Source: Auriscalpium vulgare (Eukaryota > Basidiomycota > Agaricomycetes > Russulales > Auriscalpiaceae). From it: a stretch of 64,000 nt of DNA. The position numbers and the translations under genes are program-made. Each line of letters begins with the position of its first letter. Within the stretch, counting starts at the first letter, position 1. Shown piece after piece: positions 42,431 through 53,816 of this stretch. Where the stretch lies: positions 496,001 through 560,000 of the forward strand of contig JAHBBC010000019.1 of the NCBI GenBank assembly GCA_019915015.1. The letters run 5' to 3'. The notes beneath the pieces are model-generated. The model was given only the letters and a program-made list of their open reading frames with translations, had not been told where the DNA came from and searched no databases.

Positions 42431-45397
42431 ATGCCTCGCAAGAAGAACAGTACCGGAAAGTCCAAGTCAAAAAATGGAGCGGTCAACGGACCTCCTGCAG
42501 TTAACAAGAAAAGCTGGACGACATTAGAACAGCTCACCTTCCTCTGGGAGCAGATGCCCGCTTACCGCGAGCACCAGTCGCAGCAGACAACCATCGACTT
42601 CTGGGCGCCGCTGTACTCGGACTTTCTGGCCAGATGGCCCGAGACAGACGATCCGAGCTGGAACAAAAATGCGTCGGGGGAGAACAGCCCTGTCATCCGA
42701 GTTGTAAGTCTCTGTCGAGCGACTGCGGAGGATGCAATGCTTACCGACTATTAGCGTCTTAAACAGTGGTACAATAATCGGAGCCGCGGGTTTGGGTCAG
42801 GAAGCGGTGGCGCCGGAGGGAAGAAGGTCCTTGACTTGTCAGGAAAGGGCGCGCGCCGCCTCGCTCCTTACCAGACCTACCAGACCTTGTACTGGGAGAA
42901 GAAGCTGCAGGCGATGATAGAGCCAGAGTGGGTGGAATACCTCGCGACAACTCCCGGGGCCACCAAGGCCGGTGCCCTCGCCTTCCGTAACCGCCGCGCT
43001 CGTGAGGAGTTGGCCAAGGAGACCGAAGATGTTCGGGACGAGGTGGCGCAGGCGTTCAACAACGGGGTTGGACAGGAAGTCGAGGCGGATGCGCCAGACT
43101 TGAAGCTTCAAGACGTGCAAGAGTAAGCTAACCTCGGCGGTGCGCATGTTGACATCTAACTCACCTTCTCCTAGAGCTATAGATCACCTCCCCCGCACTA
43201 TCGTGACAGCGTTGCGCGAGATAACGCGCGCGACAGGGTGGACAGGGACATTCCTCGTTGGCGGTCCTAGGCCGGACCAAGGTGGGAAAGTCCGATCAAT
43301 TGCGTGAGTCATGCCCAGTTGCTGCGACTCGTATTGCTGACCCGTCACTACTCCCAGTATCCACTCGTGCGTTGGCGGCGTGAGCTTCAAAGACGCCTTT
43401 CCAGCCTTCAACGACAACGTGGAGACGCCATTTGTCGAGTTTCTGAACAAATTCTACTGTGAGTTCATCCTACATTTCTATGCAACGCGAAACTCAACAC
43501 TCTATCTAGCTCGTGAACTATGCGACTCTTGTGCCATGTCCCAGAACTCGATTGCTCCTATGCCCTCCCAGAACTCGACTGCTCCCATACCCACAGCACC
43601 TTCCGAGACCCTGACGCCCGCGCCCGCCATATCTCAGACGCCTGTCGCGCCTCCACCCGTCGCCCCGCTGCTCGCAAACTCTCGCGCTGCAAACGTAGCT
43701 GCGCCCTCCACTGACGTTGAGACGGCGCAGGCGCACGAAGTTCCGGAGCGACAGGAGTCAACGGCGCCCACCATTTCTACGCAAGAGAAGGTGGCGCACC
43801 TGAAGAAAGTGCGGCGGGAGGAAAAGGACCGCCAGAAGCGCATCACAAACATCAAGCAGACTCTCGAAGACATGGACCTCCGCAACGCTGGCAGCCGTTT
43901 GGCCTCTGAGCTCGGTCCGGCTCCCCAGACAAAGAAGCCTCGCGCCAAACGCACAAAAATTGTGCCGCCGGGGGAGCGCAGGGTCTCATTGAGAGGAGCG
44001 AAGTCCAGGTGGGTTGAATTCTCTTGATTGTGCATTGTACTAAACTGGTTTCATAGCTTGCCCACCGTGGACAACCCTGAATTCCGCAACGCCATCACCA
44101 TGCCAGCAGAGAGCGACGACGATTCTGAGACTGAGTCAACAGCCGAGGTTGAACCCTCGACGGCACGGTGAGTATCTACTATCCACTTTCTTGGTGTCAT
44201 GCTAAACGAACTATATCTACAGTTTGCCTATGTCCGTGGATGACGCAGATCTCGACGATGAGATCATGAGAGAAATGCAACTCGATCCCAATGCCGATCT
44301 GGACGAGGACGAGGACGAGGACGACCAAGGCGACGCAGAGACTGCGCCTGCCGCAGCAGGATCCCTCATACCTCCTGTCGGCAATGTTGCGACCACTGTT
44401 GTGCTGGCTGCCGTCAACACAGCCGCCATCGCGCCATCCGACGAAGCAGCTACCATCGCGCCAGCTGCGGACACAGCCACCATTGCGGCGCCCGCTGATG
44501 TGCTTGCAGTCGTCGACACAGCCGCCATCGCGCTATCCGACGAAGCAGCTACCATCGTGCCCGCCGCCGTCACAGCTACGATTGTGCTGTCCCCCGGCGC
44601 AGCTGCCGTCGTGCCGTCCGCCAACACAGCTACCATCACGCCGTCTGCCGACACAGCCACCATTGTGCCCATCATTGCGGCGGCCGTCGACAAGTCGACC
44701 GCGCATGTCCCCACCTGGCTCACAGAGGTCCACGCGTTCCTCTCTCCGGCACTCGCCGAACCCGAGTGGACGAGCTGTGTGCAAAACTGGATCAAATTGG
44801 AAGTGTCCGAAGGTCAAGTTGATCCTCGCGTAAGTAGTCTGCTTGTTATCCCGCGCGTTGAGATCTCACTAACAAGCATGGTCAAATAACAGGATAAGAC
44901 TCATTGGCTCAATAACAACACCCGCATCAGGCCCGGAGAAGTCGGTGTGTTCCTCAAGGGTGGTCGGAAGCTCGACAAGATCCAGGCAATCACCACTGTG
45001 TCAAAGTCTGGCGAGAGGTGGCGCGGATGGTGGCGCGTGATGCAGCCAGCCTGGCGCCAGAATTCTGAAGGGTGGCCGATGTCGAGGGCGGAGCCTGCGT
45101 ATGTCGATGAGCAATGGCCGGACCTGCGAAGAGCCGGCAGCAACGGGTTCGTCATCATCCTCCATACTCTTGTGTGGTGGACGGCCGCCGTGAAGACCGA
45201 CAGTCAAGTTCGCGAGGTCCTCTCAGCGCTCGAAGATGTGGAATGGGTGCTGGGCCGTATGGTGGCCGGGTTGCGCGGGGAGAAACATGGAGCAGGTGAG
45301 GAGGCCAGCGAACAGTCCCTCTCCAAGCGGTGAGTGCGCGTCTCAATGTGCGGTGATAGCAATAGCTGATTCAATCATTGCCAGGATGAAGATTTAG
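42431..45397 (+). CDS. Gene A': intact unknown 845-aa protein, nine exons
   Basis: Exons 42431-42703, 42755-43122, 43175-43303, 43358-43458, 43510-44008, 44057-44167, 44223-44829, 44893-45329 and 45385-45397 join in frame. The N-terminus is basic (MPRKKNSTGKSKSKNG), then a Trp/aromatic module KKSWTTLEQLTFLWEQMPAY and WPETDDPSW. Next come RLKQWYNNRSRGFG and RRLAPYQTYQTLYW, a Lys/Arg/Glu helical segment around residues 430-480, an acidic run and an Ala/Thr-rich repeat region. The C-terminal domain contains WWRVMQPAWRQ and NGFVIILHTLVWW. I do not know the family or function. Both copies in this window sit head-to-head with a viroplasmin-domain gene and next to KDZ-type repeats, so it is likely transposon cargo. 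Confidence 0.8.
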
Positions 45398-45619
45398 GGC
45401 GGGGCGTGCAAAAGCGCGCTGTGGTGTGGTCCGTTTCCGTATGTTGATTGCGTCGTTTGGATACCGTTGACTGTTCTGGCCCCTGCCTGAAGATATATCA
45501 TATGTAGTGCCTGTCATCTGATGCATTGCTTGTAGTAGTTCTTGTACCCGTACTGTATGCCCGAATGAAAAGAAAATAATGACAAAAATGCGGCGTGCGG
45601 GGCGCCGGGGCGCGGGCAG

Positions 45620-46280
45620 GCCGGGCATCACTATAGTATTGCTACTTGTTGTTCTGTGAGCACATCTACTACAGTACAGGACGGGACTATTGCTAGCAGC
45701 ACTATAGTAAGGACATCGGATCCAATGGCAGTACACGACAGGACTACTATGAGCAGTACTATAGTAGGGATATTGGATCTACTACAGTGCACAACTGGGC
45801 TAATGTGAGCACTACAGTAAGGACATCGGATCCAATGCAGTACACGGTGTACTATGAGCAGTACTATAGTAGGGATATTGGATCTACTACAGTGCACGAC
45901 GGGGCTAATGTTGAGCACTACAGTAAGGACATTGGATCTACTGCAGTACACGACGGGACTACTACGAGCAGTACTATAGTAAGGATATCAGTCTGTGAGC
46001 CGCACTACTGTAAATACTATAGTAGATATATGTTCCTCGGGCACGGGTGCAGGAGGCAGAATTCATCACTATAGTACCTAGGATCATTACACTAGTACAT
46101 CGGACTACTATAGTACACGTAGTCCCTGCAGGCTCAATGTGCTACCACCACTACGATAGTGATTTGTGTTTGGATTACTATAGTACTCGTGGTATTGCCG
46201 CAGCTGCTGCTGCAGGCTCAAAGCACTACAATTTACTACTATAGTAAACACATATGTACTATAGTGTACCCTGAGTACTA
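45620..46280 (+). repeat. ~55-bp tandem repeats with ACTATAGT palindromes
   Basis: Between about 45655 and 46010, alternating units read AGGACATCGGATCCAATG...CAGTACACGAC and GGGATATTGGATCTACTACAGTGCACGAC, with ACTATAGT or ACTACAGT every ~25-55 bp. Further palindromes are scattered to 46265. This is a different unit from the 93-bp array at 20198 but has the same palindrome and the same position relative to an element end. Confidence 0.8.
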
Positions 46281-46353
46281 TGTACCCTGCGATATACACA
46301 TAGGGTGTCCCTACACTGTAGGAGGTTAGTTATTAAACTAGGGCCCACGGCCC

Positions 46354-46462
46354 ACCCCGGGGGCCCACTCGGTGTACCGCGGGGGGACCCAGCGGCATCC
46401 CGCACGCACCCCGCAGGCTCAGGCGCACCCAGCCATTGCTGGAGCAGCCGGAGCTCGCGCGC
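46354..46462 (+). repeat. GC-rich dispersed repeat, left part (split by G2)
   Basis: Matches, in reverse complement, about 61060-61170: shared blocks GGGCCCACTCGGTGTAC and CATCCCGCACGCACCCCGC. It continues at 57836 on the other side of element G2. No protein is recognised. Confidence 0.7.
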
Positions 46463-47755
46463 TGATGGACATGACCAGGTAGTAGGGCGGAATGCGTAAC
46501 GTAGCACCAATCCCTAGAGCGCTGCAGAGATGTCGGTGTGTGTGCGAGCGAGCGTCAGGAGTCCCGGAGTAAGCGACGACCGTCTCCGATCAATCGTACT
46601 GCGATCCGATCGAGAGCGCAGCAGCGACAAGGCGATCGATCAACTCTCCGACCGATCCGAAAGCAAGACTTCGACGTACGACGTTGGAAGGCTGCGACGC
46701 GACTGCGATCAAGGACTCGGGCAAAGGGGCAACAACGATGGAACAAGATGAGGGCGATAAGACGAGAGGCGAGAACAAAGGCTGAGGCGATGACTGAGGC
46801 TGAGGCGCGAGAGCTGTCAACCGATGTTGACCGCTATACGATACGACGAGGGCGAGAGTGCACGACTTGTGCTCGGAGCGATGAGGGGGGAACGTAACTT
46901 GCATTTCGCAGAGTATCCAACGACTATTTATACATGCGACGAGTACAGTGCGTGTCCGATCGAGTACGTACGGAAACATCGGAAAGACGAAAGAAAAGAT
47001 AGCGGCGTCGTATGAAATAGTGCGAACAATGTGAGGGAGTCATGCGACGGTCAGACGATGAGGGACGAGGCGGGGGACGATGTCGAGCGAGCGATCTGCG
47101 CTGTCAAAGGACAAAGGAAGCGGCGCGGGAAACGATCCGCTCTGTCGTCGACTGTGGGAAACAGCGTCGGGGAGCGCGGGAATAGACAAGGAGCACCATA
47201 TTGAGCACGATAGTGGCGGTCCGATGACGAGGACACGAGGATGTGCCTTCCGATTGCGAACGTTCGGAAAGCAACACTTCCGACGCGCGTCGCGACTGGG
47301 TCACGTGTCGATCGCAAGTCGCGTCGTGACTGCGGGGGCGTAGCGCGGGTCGTAAGGCGCTAGGGCGCATCGGAGGGAAGCGGGCGAGTCGGTAGCGCTG
47401 AGTCGGAGGACGTCGGGGTAGTCGGAATCGTGGGGCGGACAATGGGCGAGCGGACAATGGGCGATTGAGGCGGTACTCGGATGGCGTGAGAGCTCCGGAG
47501 CTGCGTAGCGCCGAGCGTGGCTGTCGTGCGACCAGGCTGTACGAGTCTGATGGAAATCTGATGCGTCGTGACGGGCGTGGGAAATGCTGTGCTGGCGAGC
47601 GTGTGGCGACTGGGGGCGCGTGGTGCAAGCAGCGTGGGAGTCGGCGGGGCGTTCCGGTCGTGGCGCAGGAAGGCCGAGGTCACGTGACCGAGGACTTGGT
47701 CGAAAATGCGAAAAGACAGTCGAGATCCCCTCCCAGCGCGGGACGGGGCTTGTCA
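46463..47755 (-). repeat. 3' LTR of G2
   Basis: 1293 bp; differs from the 5' LTR by one 15-bp tandem duplication (near 47450) and about 15 single-base changes, all transitions. ORFs inside it on both strands are not shared with any gene family I know. No gene lies in 47756-48263 between this LTR and the accessory gene. Confidence 0.95.
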
Positions 47756-48263
47756 CCTCCTCCTCACTGAGAACCTGACCGTCCACGGTCAGTGCGTCGA
47801 GGCGATGCAGTCGTGCGGGAGCAGTCGGAAAGCAAATTGAATGGGGGGGAAGTCGGAGGCGAATAGCGGGCACGGTCGGAATCGGGCTACTGCGGCGGGC
47901 GAGGTCGGACGATAATATGAAAGTCGGAGGCGAACGTGCGAGTCTGGAGGGTCGTCGCAGGAAGAGTCGATACTGGATGAAGACGTAGGCGCCGTGGTGA
48001 TGTCATGTGCTAGGCGCGGCGCGTCATGCAGCCGGGAAGGTGTACTTGGCTCCCAAAGGCGATCACAGGTGAGGCGGAGACGTGGGGTCGGAGTCCGGTA
48101 TTCGTCTGCACGTCGCAGGCAGCACAAGGGCGCGATCGAAAATTCTGCGAAGTCGAACGAATCGCTAGGGGACAATGGGGACGTCGGAATCGCATAAAAG
48201 GCGTGCGATCGCGAGTCGGAGGCTCCATCTTCCTGCCTTCCTACCACTGGCGCTCCCTTGAAA

Positions 48264-50294
48264 ATGTCTGCCCCTACTCCTCGCCGCCTCTCCGACGACA
48301 GCGTCGTTCGACAACTCGAGCGCGTCTTCAACCAGTGGTCCGATTACGCCAACACAGAGCAACGACTCCAATGGGTCCGCGACATGGCCAAGGCGATCAT
48401 GAGTACTTGTGCGACCCTTTGCTTGACTTCCCGACTGCAGTGACTTTCCCCTCTTCAGACTTTCGCTCACTCGTATCCGAACGTCGAGGCGCGACTCGTG
48501 CAAATCATCGTGGACTTCCGGGCACTCTACCGGGCGCACGGCACACCGGAGTGGAAGGAGCTGGCCCGGGAAGCCCTCTACGACGCGTCGGAGCTGGCTG
48601 AAGAGTCCGAGGTACGTGTTCTGTCCTTCTTGATCGATCCACCACGGCTGACTTGATCTTCTAGATTGACGACGACGAGTACTTCGAAAGGATGCTTGCC
48701 AGCAACGCCGCGCCGGACGCGTTCGTTGCACCGCCCTCTCCCGCGCCCCTCCCTTTCCCACCACCTCACCAGCCGACTCCTGCCCGAGCAGTGTTGCTGG
48801 CTCCGATCGTGGTTGAGGAGGTTCCGGCGACGGAGCCTTCCGAAGACGGTGAGATCCACGAGTCGGGAGACGACGAGCTCGTCAAGGTCGTACCGTCCGC
48901 CACGGAGACTGTCCGGCCGCGCAGGCACAAAGGCGAGTCGGACAAGGAGATGGGCATGCGACTCCAGTTCGAGAAGGCGCGCGCCGACGCGCTTGTTACC
49001 CGTATCCAGCTCGGGGAATTCAACTTCAAGGGCACACCGGTAAGTCTTGATCGCATGTCGTTCCCGACCGCACACTGACTCTTCCCCAGGCATGCGACTA
49101 CTGTGCGAAGACTGGCTCGGACGGACGCCTCGATTGTCGCTACAAGGCAACCCTCAAGCCGTCGGGGTGGACTGTGGAGTGCGAGAAGTGTCGGGAGGCG
49201 AAGAAGGGGTGCCGGTGGAGTGAGGAGAACGTGCGCAGTAAGCAGTCCCCATTTTCACATCTGCAACTTATCTTTAACCTTTGATCGCAGCAGCTCTTCA
49301 TGCTCGCAAGGCGTCCGCCGCGACCAGTATCAAGGCAGAGACCGTCGCGCATGTCGCAGGCCAGAAGCGGGCCGCATCGGCGACTCCCGAGCACGAACGC
49401 GAAGACACCGCCTTCAAGGCTCCGAAGATGGCGCATGAGACCGCGCGCAAGGAGACACGGGCGTCGGCACACGGTGAGTACTTCCTGTGACGCCCTCCGA
49501 TCATTGCTGACCCGTCCTTGAACCCTTTTTAGCTCCTCCGCGTTCCTTCGTCGGCAAGCCTCCGCCGCCTGTCGCCGCCGCCGTCCCCGCACTAGCCAAC
49601 ATGGACGTCGACATGACTCAAGAGGCCGGACCGTCGCATCAAGTCGAAGGAGCACGTCAAGACATGCCGCCAGAGTCGCAGACGCAACGGACGGTGCCAG
49701 GTACAAGCGGCGAGCTCTTCTTGGCGAGTCCCGAGGCGACGACTGACGTGCCGCGCTCAGGATCGGAACGCGCAGGCTCGTGGGTGCAAGAGGTCGCGGA
49801 GTGGCAAACGCCGCCGGTCGACGTGTTCGAGGCAGAGGAGGAGCCGGTCGCAGGTGAGTCTTGTCTTGGACTTGTTCGGGGCTACGCTAACCGTTTTCCT
49901 AGGTCCGTCGCAACCAGCGACCGCGCGTCCGACCGCCAGCAAGGGCAAGGGCAAGGGCAAGGCGCTCCGTCAACACATTCTCCCTCCCGGTCCACGTCCA
50001 CGCGACTTCATCGCGTTTCCTTCGTTCGCCTCTCTTCAAGACCTCGTCGCTGGGGCGATCGAGACGATCACGGGCGCCAGGACTCCGGGGGGCATCACAC
50101 TCATCGTCAAGGAGGTGCGCAAGGCGCGCACGGAGGAACTCGCCCAGATGTTCGCCCTCCGTGACTCATTCATCGACGGCTGGTGGCGCGACATCCGATT
50201 GATCAACGCGCCCCTCTGGAGGGCGTACACGGCGGGGCAGGTCCCGAGGATCATGCGCGAGGAGGACGAATGGTACGAGGTGTTCGAGGAGTAG
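48264..50294 (+). CDS. Antisense accessory gene of G2, seven exons, Zn2Cys6-like cluster
   Basis: Exons: 48264-~48402, 48459-48611, 48665-49039, 49090-49237, 49291-49473, 49533-49853 and 49903-50294. Exons 2-7 join in frame (~523 aa). The first junction is uncertain because no standard donor keeps the frame. Exon 4 encodes a six-Cys cluster, CDYC...LDC...CEKCREAKKGC (CX2C-X10-C-X14-C-X2-C-X6-C), reminiscent of fungal Zn2Cys6 DNA-binding clusters. Flanks are acidic or Pro-rich linkers, a KGKGKGK basic patch, and a C-terminal domain with FIDGWWRDIRLINAPLWRAY. Location, between the integrase stop and the 3' LTR and opposite to gag-pol, recalls additional antisense ORFs known in some plant LTR elements. 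Function is unknown; DNA or RNA binding is a guess from the cluster. Confidence 0.75.
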
Positions 50295-50638
50295 GCGATG
50301 GTCGGAGTTGTGAGGCGACGCAGTAGATACCCTGTAATTGTAGCGCGACTCGATTATGTTTGCTTGCAACTTGACTTTTGAATACGACTTTCTTGTCTGC
50401 TTCGACTGTCTTGATGAACTCGTGGGAAACGCGACTTGACTCCAACTAAATGATGATAAAAGAATGTGGGCGTCCGACTAAGTCGAACTAATGACTTTTG
50501 TTTAAGCCTCAGTAATCCTTCATAGGCTAAGGCCCTTTATCTTGAGTGGGCCTGCGCTACAGCGATACGACGCGAGCGACTTGATGATGGGGATGGAAAA
50601 GGAAAGGAATGTCGGAGGGATGATACGATCGGAACTCT

Positions 50639-51739
50639 CTACACTTGGTCGGGGACTTCGTCTTCGTCGTCGGGTGCGTCGGGAAGGGGTGGCTCTTCGC
50701 CGTCGTCGTTGCCATGTTGCGTCAAGGCTTCTAACTCGCGTAGTCGATGAGTGTCTATGTCGACGTCGGACAAGTGGAAGGGAATCTCCTTGCGAGCGAA
50801 GTAGGGGATGACTCGAAATGCGGCGATCGGACGGTCGAGTACAGAGCCATCCAGCTCCGCGACGATGTATGCTCCTCCCCGATTGCGGGAGACAACGACT
50901 AGGGGTCCTAGATAGCGCGGGCGCATCTTCCGATTGAGTGACTTCTCGATCGCAGTGTGTCGGATGAGTACTAGAGCGCCTCGCTTGAAGTCGAAGTTCT
51001 TAATGACGTGCGAATGTTCCTTCTCGAACTTCCTAGCGTTCGCGAGTCGCTCAGCGTATACGTCCGATCGGAGAGCGGAGACTTGATCATGTCGTTTCTG
51101 CAGTGCGATTGCCCGTCATGCGATGAGGTCTGTGGTCGAGAGAAGAGATTCGGGAGGAGGCTGGAGATACGTCGCTTCAGAGATGTCGAGGGGAATGATC
51201 GGGTGACATCCGGTGACAGCGAAGTATGGGGAGCAGCCCATGCGCTTCCGAACCGTGATACGTTCCGACCAGAACACCGAGAAAGCGCAGCGCGCCCACT
51301 GGGTCTGGTCACCATTCGCGGCCTTGTAGAGTGCTTGCCGAACGTCATAATGAGCACGTTCGACTATTCCGTTAGCACGAGAGTTGTAGCCTGAGATGTG
51401 AATGTGGCGTATGTGGTATTTCTTCTCAAGATGAACCAGGGCTTTGACAAAAGGACCGCCATTGTCAGTGACGACCTCCGACAGGGAACCCCAGCGACAG
51501 AGGATGCTTTGGAAGATCCAGTCCGCGATCGCGACGGCGTTCTCCTTCTTGAATAGGGAGAACTCCGGGTAGGTCGTAAGTGAGCAGCGACCTTGGACGA
51601 TATAGCGGTATCCTCCGGAGACGGGCATGTGCAGCGTGTCGACGTAGATCTTTGCGAACAAGGGAGCGGGAGTTGCGACGGTCGGACGAAAAATTCTTGG
51701 TCGGAAAGGTGATCTGGTCGCACGGGATCTTCTAACCAT
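50639..51739 (-). pseudogene. G2 integrase with deletion and stop
   Basis: The core triad is present: KIYVDTLHMP, EVVTDNGGPF and NGIVERAHYDVRQAL. A TGA at 51116-51118 follows STTDLIA where G1 has an Arg codon. The frame then continues to 50639 through a GPY/F-like module (RYLGPLVVVSRNRGGAYIV) and an acidic tail. The whole HHCC finger, seen in part in G1, is absent: the upstream linker ...LSDQEFF jumps to core sequence. 50295-50638 is the short spacer to the antisense gene and holds no gene. Confidence 0.85.
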
Positions 51740-53764
51740 TCGCGAACATGGACTAGTCGCTCGTCGGCTTTGATCGCTGCGTCGCTGCGTGGGACTTCGT
51801 CGTACGATAGCTCGGGCTCCTCCTCCTCACTGAGATCTTGACCGTCCGCGGTCAGTGCAAACACAGCGTTGAGTCCTGGGGCGGGGAGGGAGGGAGCTTG
51901 GTCGGGTTTGACTGTGGAGCTATGCGTGGGGACTGCGAACAAAAATCCGTACAGGTTGTCGAGCCAATCGTCGTAGTCTTCGTCGGGGGGTTCCTCTGGA
52001 TTGCCTGGTTGTCGGACGCGATGCGACAGTCCATCGGGACCATGTGCGATGCCTGGGACGTGTCAAAGGAGGAACTTGAAGACGAGGATGCCAATGATCC
52101 AGCGATTGATGCTAGCCGTCGGAACCAAATCGGGGTTCTTGAGCATTCCTCCGATCGAGCTGGCATCGACTTCGACGATGAAGTTCCGTAGTCCGATGAG
52201 GTACATGCGAAGGGCGCGAAGCGATCGGAAGAGTCCATAGATCTCGAGCTTGGGCTGGGAGAAGCGCCGTTCGCGATCGTTGAGCGAGATCGATCCAAAA
52301 CGGCTGTAGTAACGCTTCTTCGGGTTGTTCAGTTCCTCTTGGGCAAGAATGTAGCCGACTGCGATGTAGGATGTGTCGACTGCGAGGATGACTGGTGCCT
52401 GCGACTCGTAATCGATCGCTCGAAGGGCGTCCGACTTGACCAGCGCGTTTTTGAGGTACTCTTGCGCCTTGTGCTGATCGGGACCGTACTCCCACTCCGT
52501 ACCCTTCCGTGTGAGCTTGGTGAGAGGCCACTCATGCTTTGCGAAGTCCTTGATGAATATCCTGCAGACTCCGACTGTGCCAAGAAAAGCGCGAACGTCG
52601 GAGAGATCCTTGAGAGGACCCCAGTTCGTGATGGCTGATATTGTGGTCGGATCTGCGCGGCGACCTTCCGGAGTGCAGAGGTGTCGGAGGACGGTGAATT
52701 CGCGAGCGATGAGTATCGACTTGGGACCGGAGAAGGTACCGCCGGAGTAGCGCATGCGCTGGAGGATCCGATTGACGTTGGTGAGGTGCTCCCAGACGAA
52801 GCAACGAATGTCCTTGTTTTCCGGGATCATCTCGTAAGATCCATCGGAAAGTCGATAGTTGGACTTGGGGCCTTTGTGAGGAACATCGTCGATGAAGGGC
52901 ACTGTGAAGGTCGGGATCTCATCCTGCAAAATGAACGTGACGTCGTCGTGGAATATGGGGACCGAGTTCGTCCACCCCATCGGAAGGGTGACTAGGCGAA
53001 GTGCTCCGTAAGGCGTCTGGAAGGTCGTGAAGTCGCGGGATCGGGGGTCGATGAGTCGCTCGTCGTATCCAACGTAGAGGTCGAGAATGCCGCCACAGGC
53101 ACGTCCTCCGAACTGTTCTGCAAGTTGTTCTTGGATCGGAGGGACGCCGGAGTGTGCGACCGTGACAGCGTTGAGTGGCTCGAGCGAGTGGACTATACGT
53201 AGACTCTTGCCATCCTTCTTTGCAACGCAGAACCACCCACTTCGATCGATAGGAAGAGTTCGAGGGCTCGTAGACACCTGCCACGATCTTCCGTTTGATC
53301 ATGGCGCAGACGTCGTTGTAGATGCCCGGGGGTATGGGGATGTTGCGATCGACCCATGGGACGTGTGCGACGACGGGAATCTGGATCGGAGGGAAGTATT
53401 CGGGTTTGAAGCTGCCGCGTTCAGTGTCGTCCCATGCGAAAGCCTCGTTCTGCTTTACGATGATGTCGTGCAAGAGATCGCGCTCGGTCGGGGTGAGGAA
53501 TTCGTAGCTGGGGTTCGCGTCCATCTTGTCGTGACGTTCTTGGGTGTATCGACCGGTGGGAACGAAGGGCGGGGGATGCGTCGATAATGGTGGCATGGAT
53601 GCGAGGGGGTCTCCGATGATGTTGCGCTCGATGCGAAACCCGTCAGGGAGCGTGCCAAGAACGGGTCGGACTTTGTCTGCGACGGGCTTGTACTTCTTCT
53701 TGCCAAGAAAGATGTCGACTGGTTCTGGATCGGAAGGCGAAGGCAACGATGTGGACGAGTTCAA
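51740..53764 (-). pseudogene. G2 reverse transcriptase / RNase H with frameshift and stop
   Basis: RT palm motifs RLVTLPMGWTNSVPIFHDDV and VPFIDDVPHKGP, complete thumb/connection, and RNase H motifs VILAVDTSYIAVG, KLEIYGLF and VEVDASSIGG. A one-base frameshift lies near 53235-53245 (between SYRSKW and WFCVAKKDGK). A stop at 52063-52065 follows GILVFKFLL, after which the conserved HVPG...HGPDGLS continues. It is otherwise more complete than G1 RT. Confidence 0.85.
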
Positions 53765-53816
53765 GAAAGTGGTCGGTGGTCGCGGGGAATGTCCAAGATA
53801 TTGCTGAGTGCCGTTG

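Larger units (their letters stand above)
38436..46353. mobile_element. Second KDZ-type element with A'/B' cargo, transposase side missing (inferred)
   Basis: The right end is at 46353: read inward GGGCCGTGGGCCCTAGTTTA matches 17 of 20 bases of the left end of the foldback element. Independent support comes from a GC-rich repeat whose homology to the inverted copy near 61.1 kb starts exactly at 46354. On the B' side no transposase or terminus is seen before the G1 LTR, so this locus is either a deletion derivative or was truncated. The cargo interpretation is inference. Confidence 0.5.

Noticed and set aside
46530..47873. Several ORFs of 60-190 codons inside the G2 LTR
   Set aside because: They lie in an LTR, occur in both LTRs in several frames, and have no recognisable domain.
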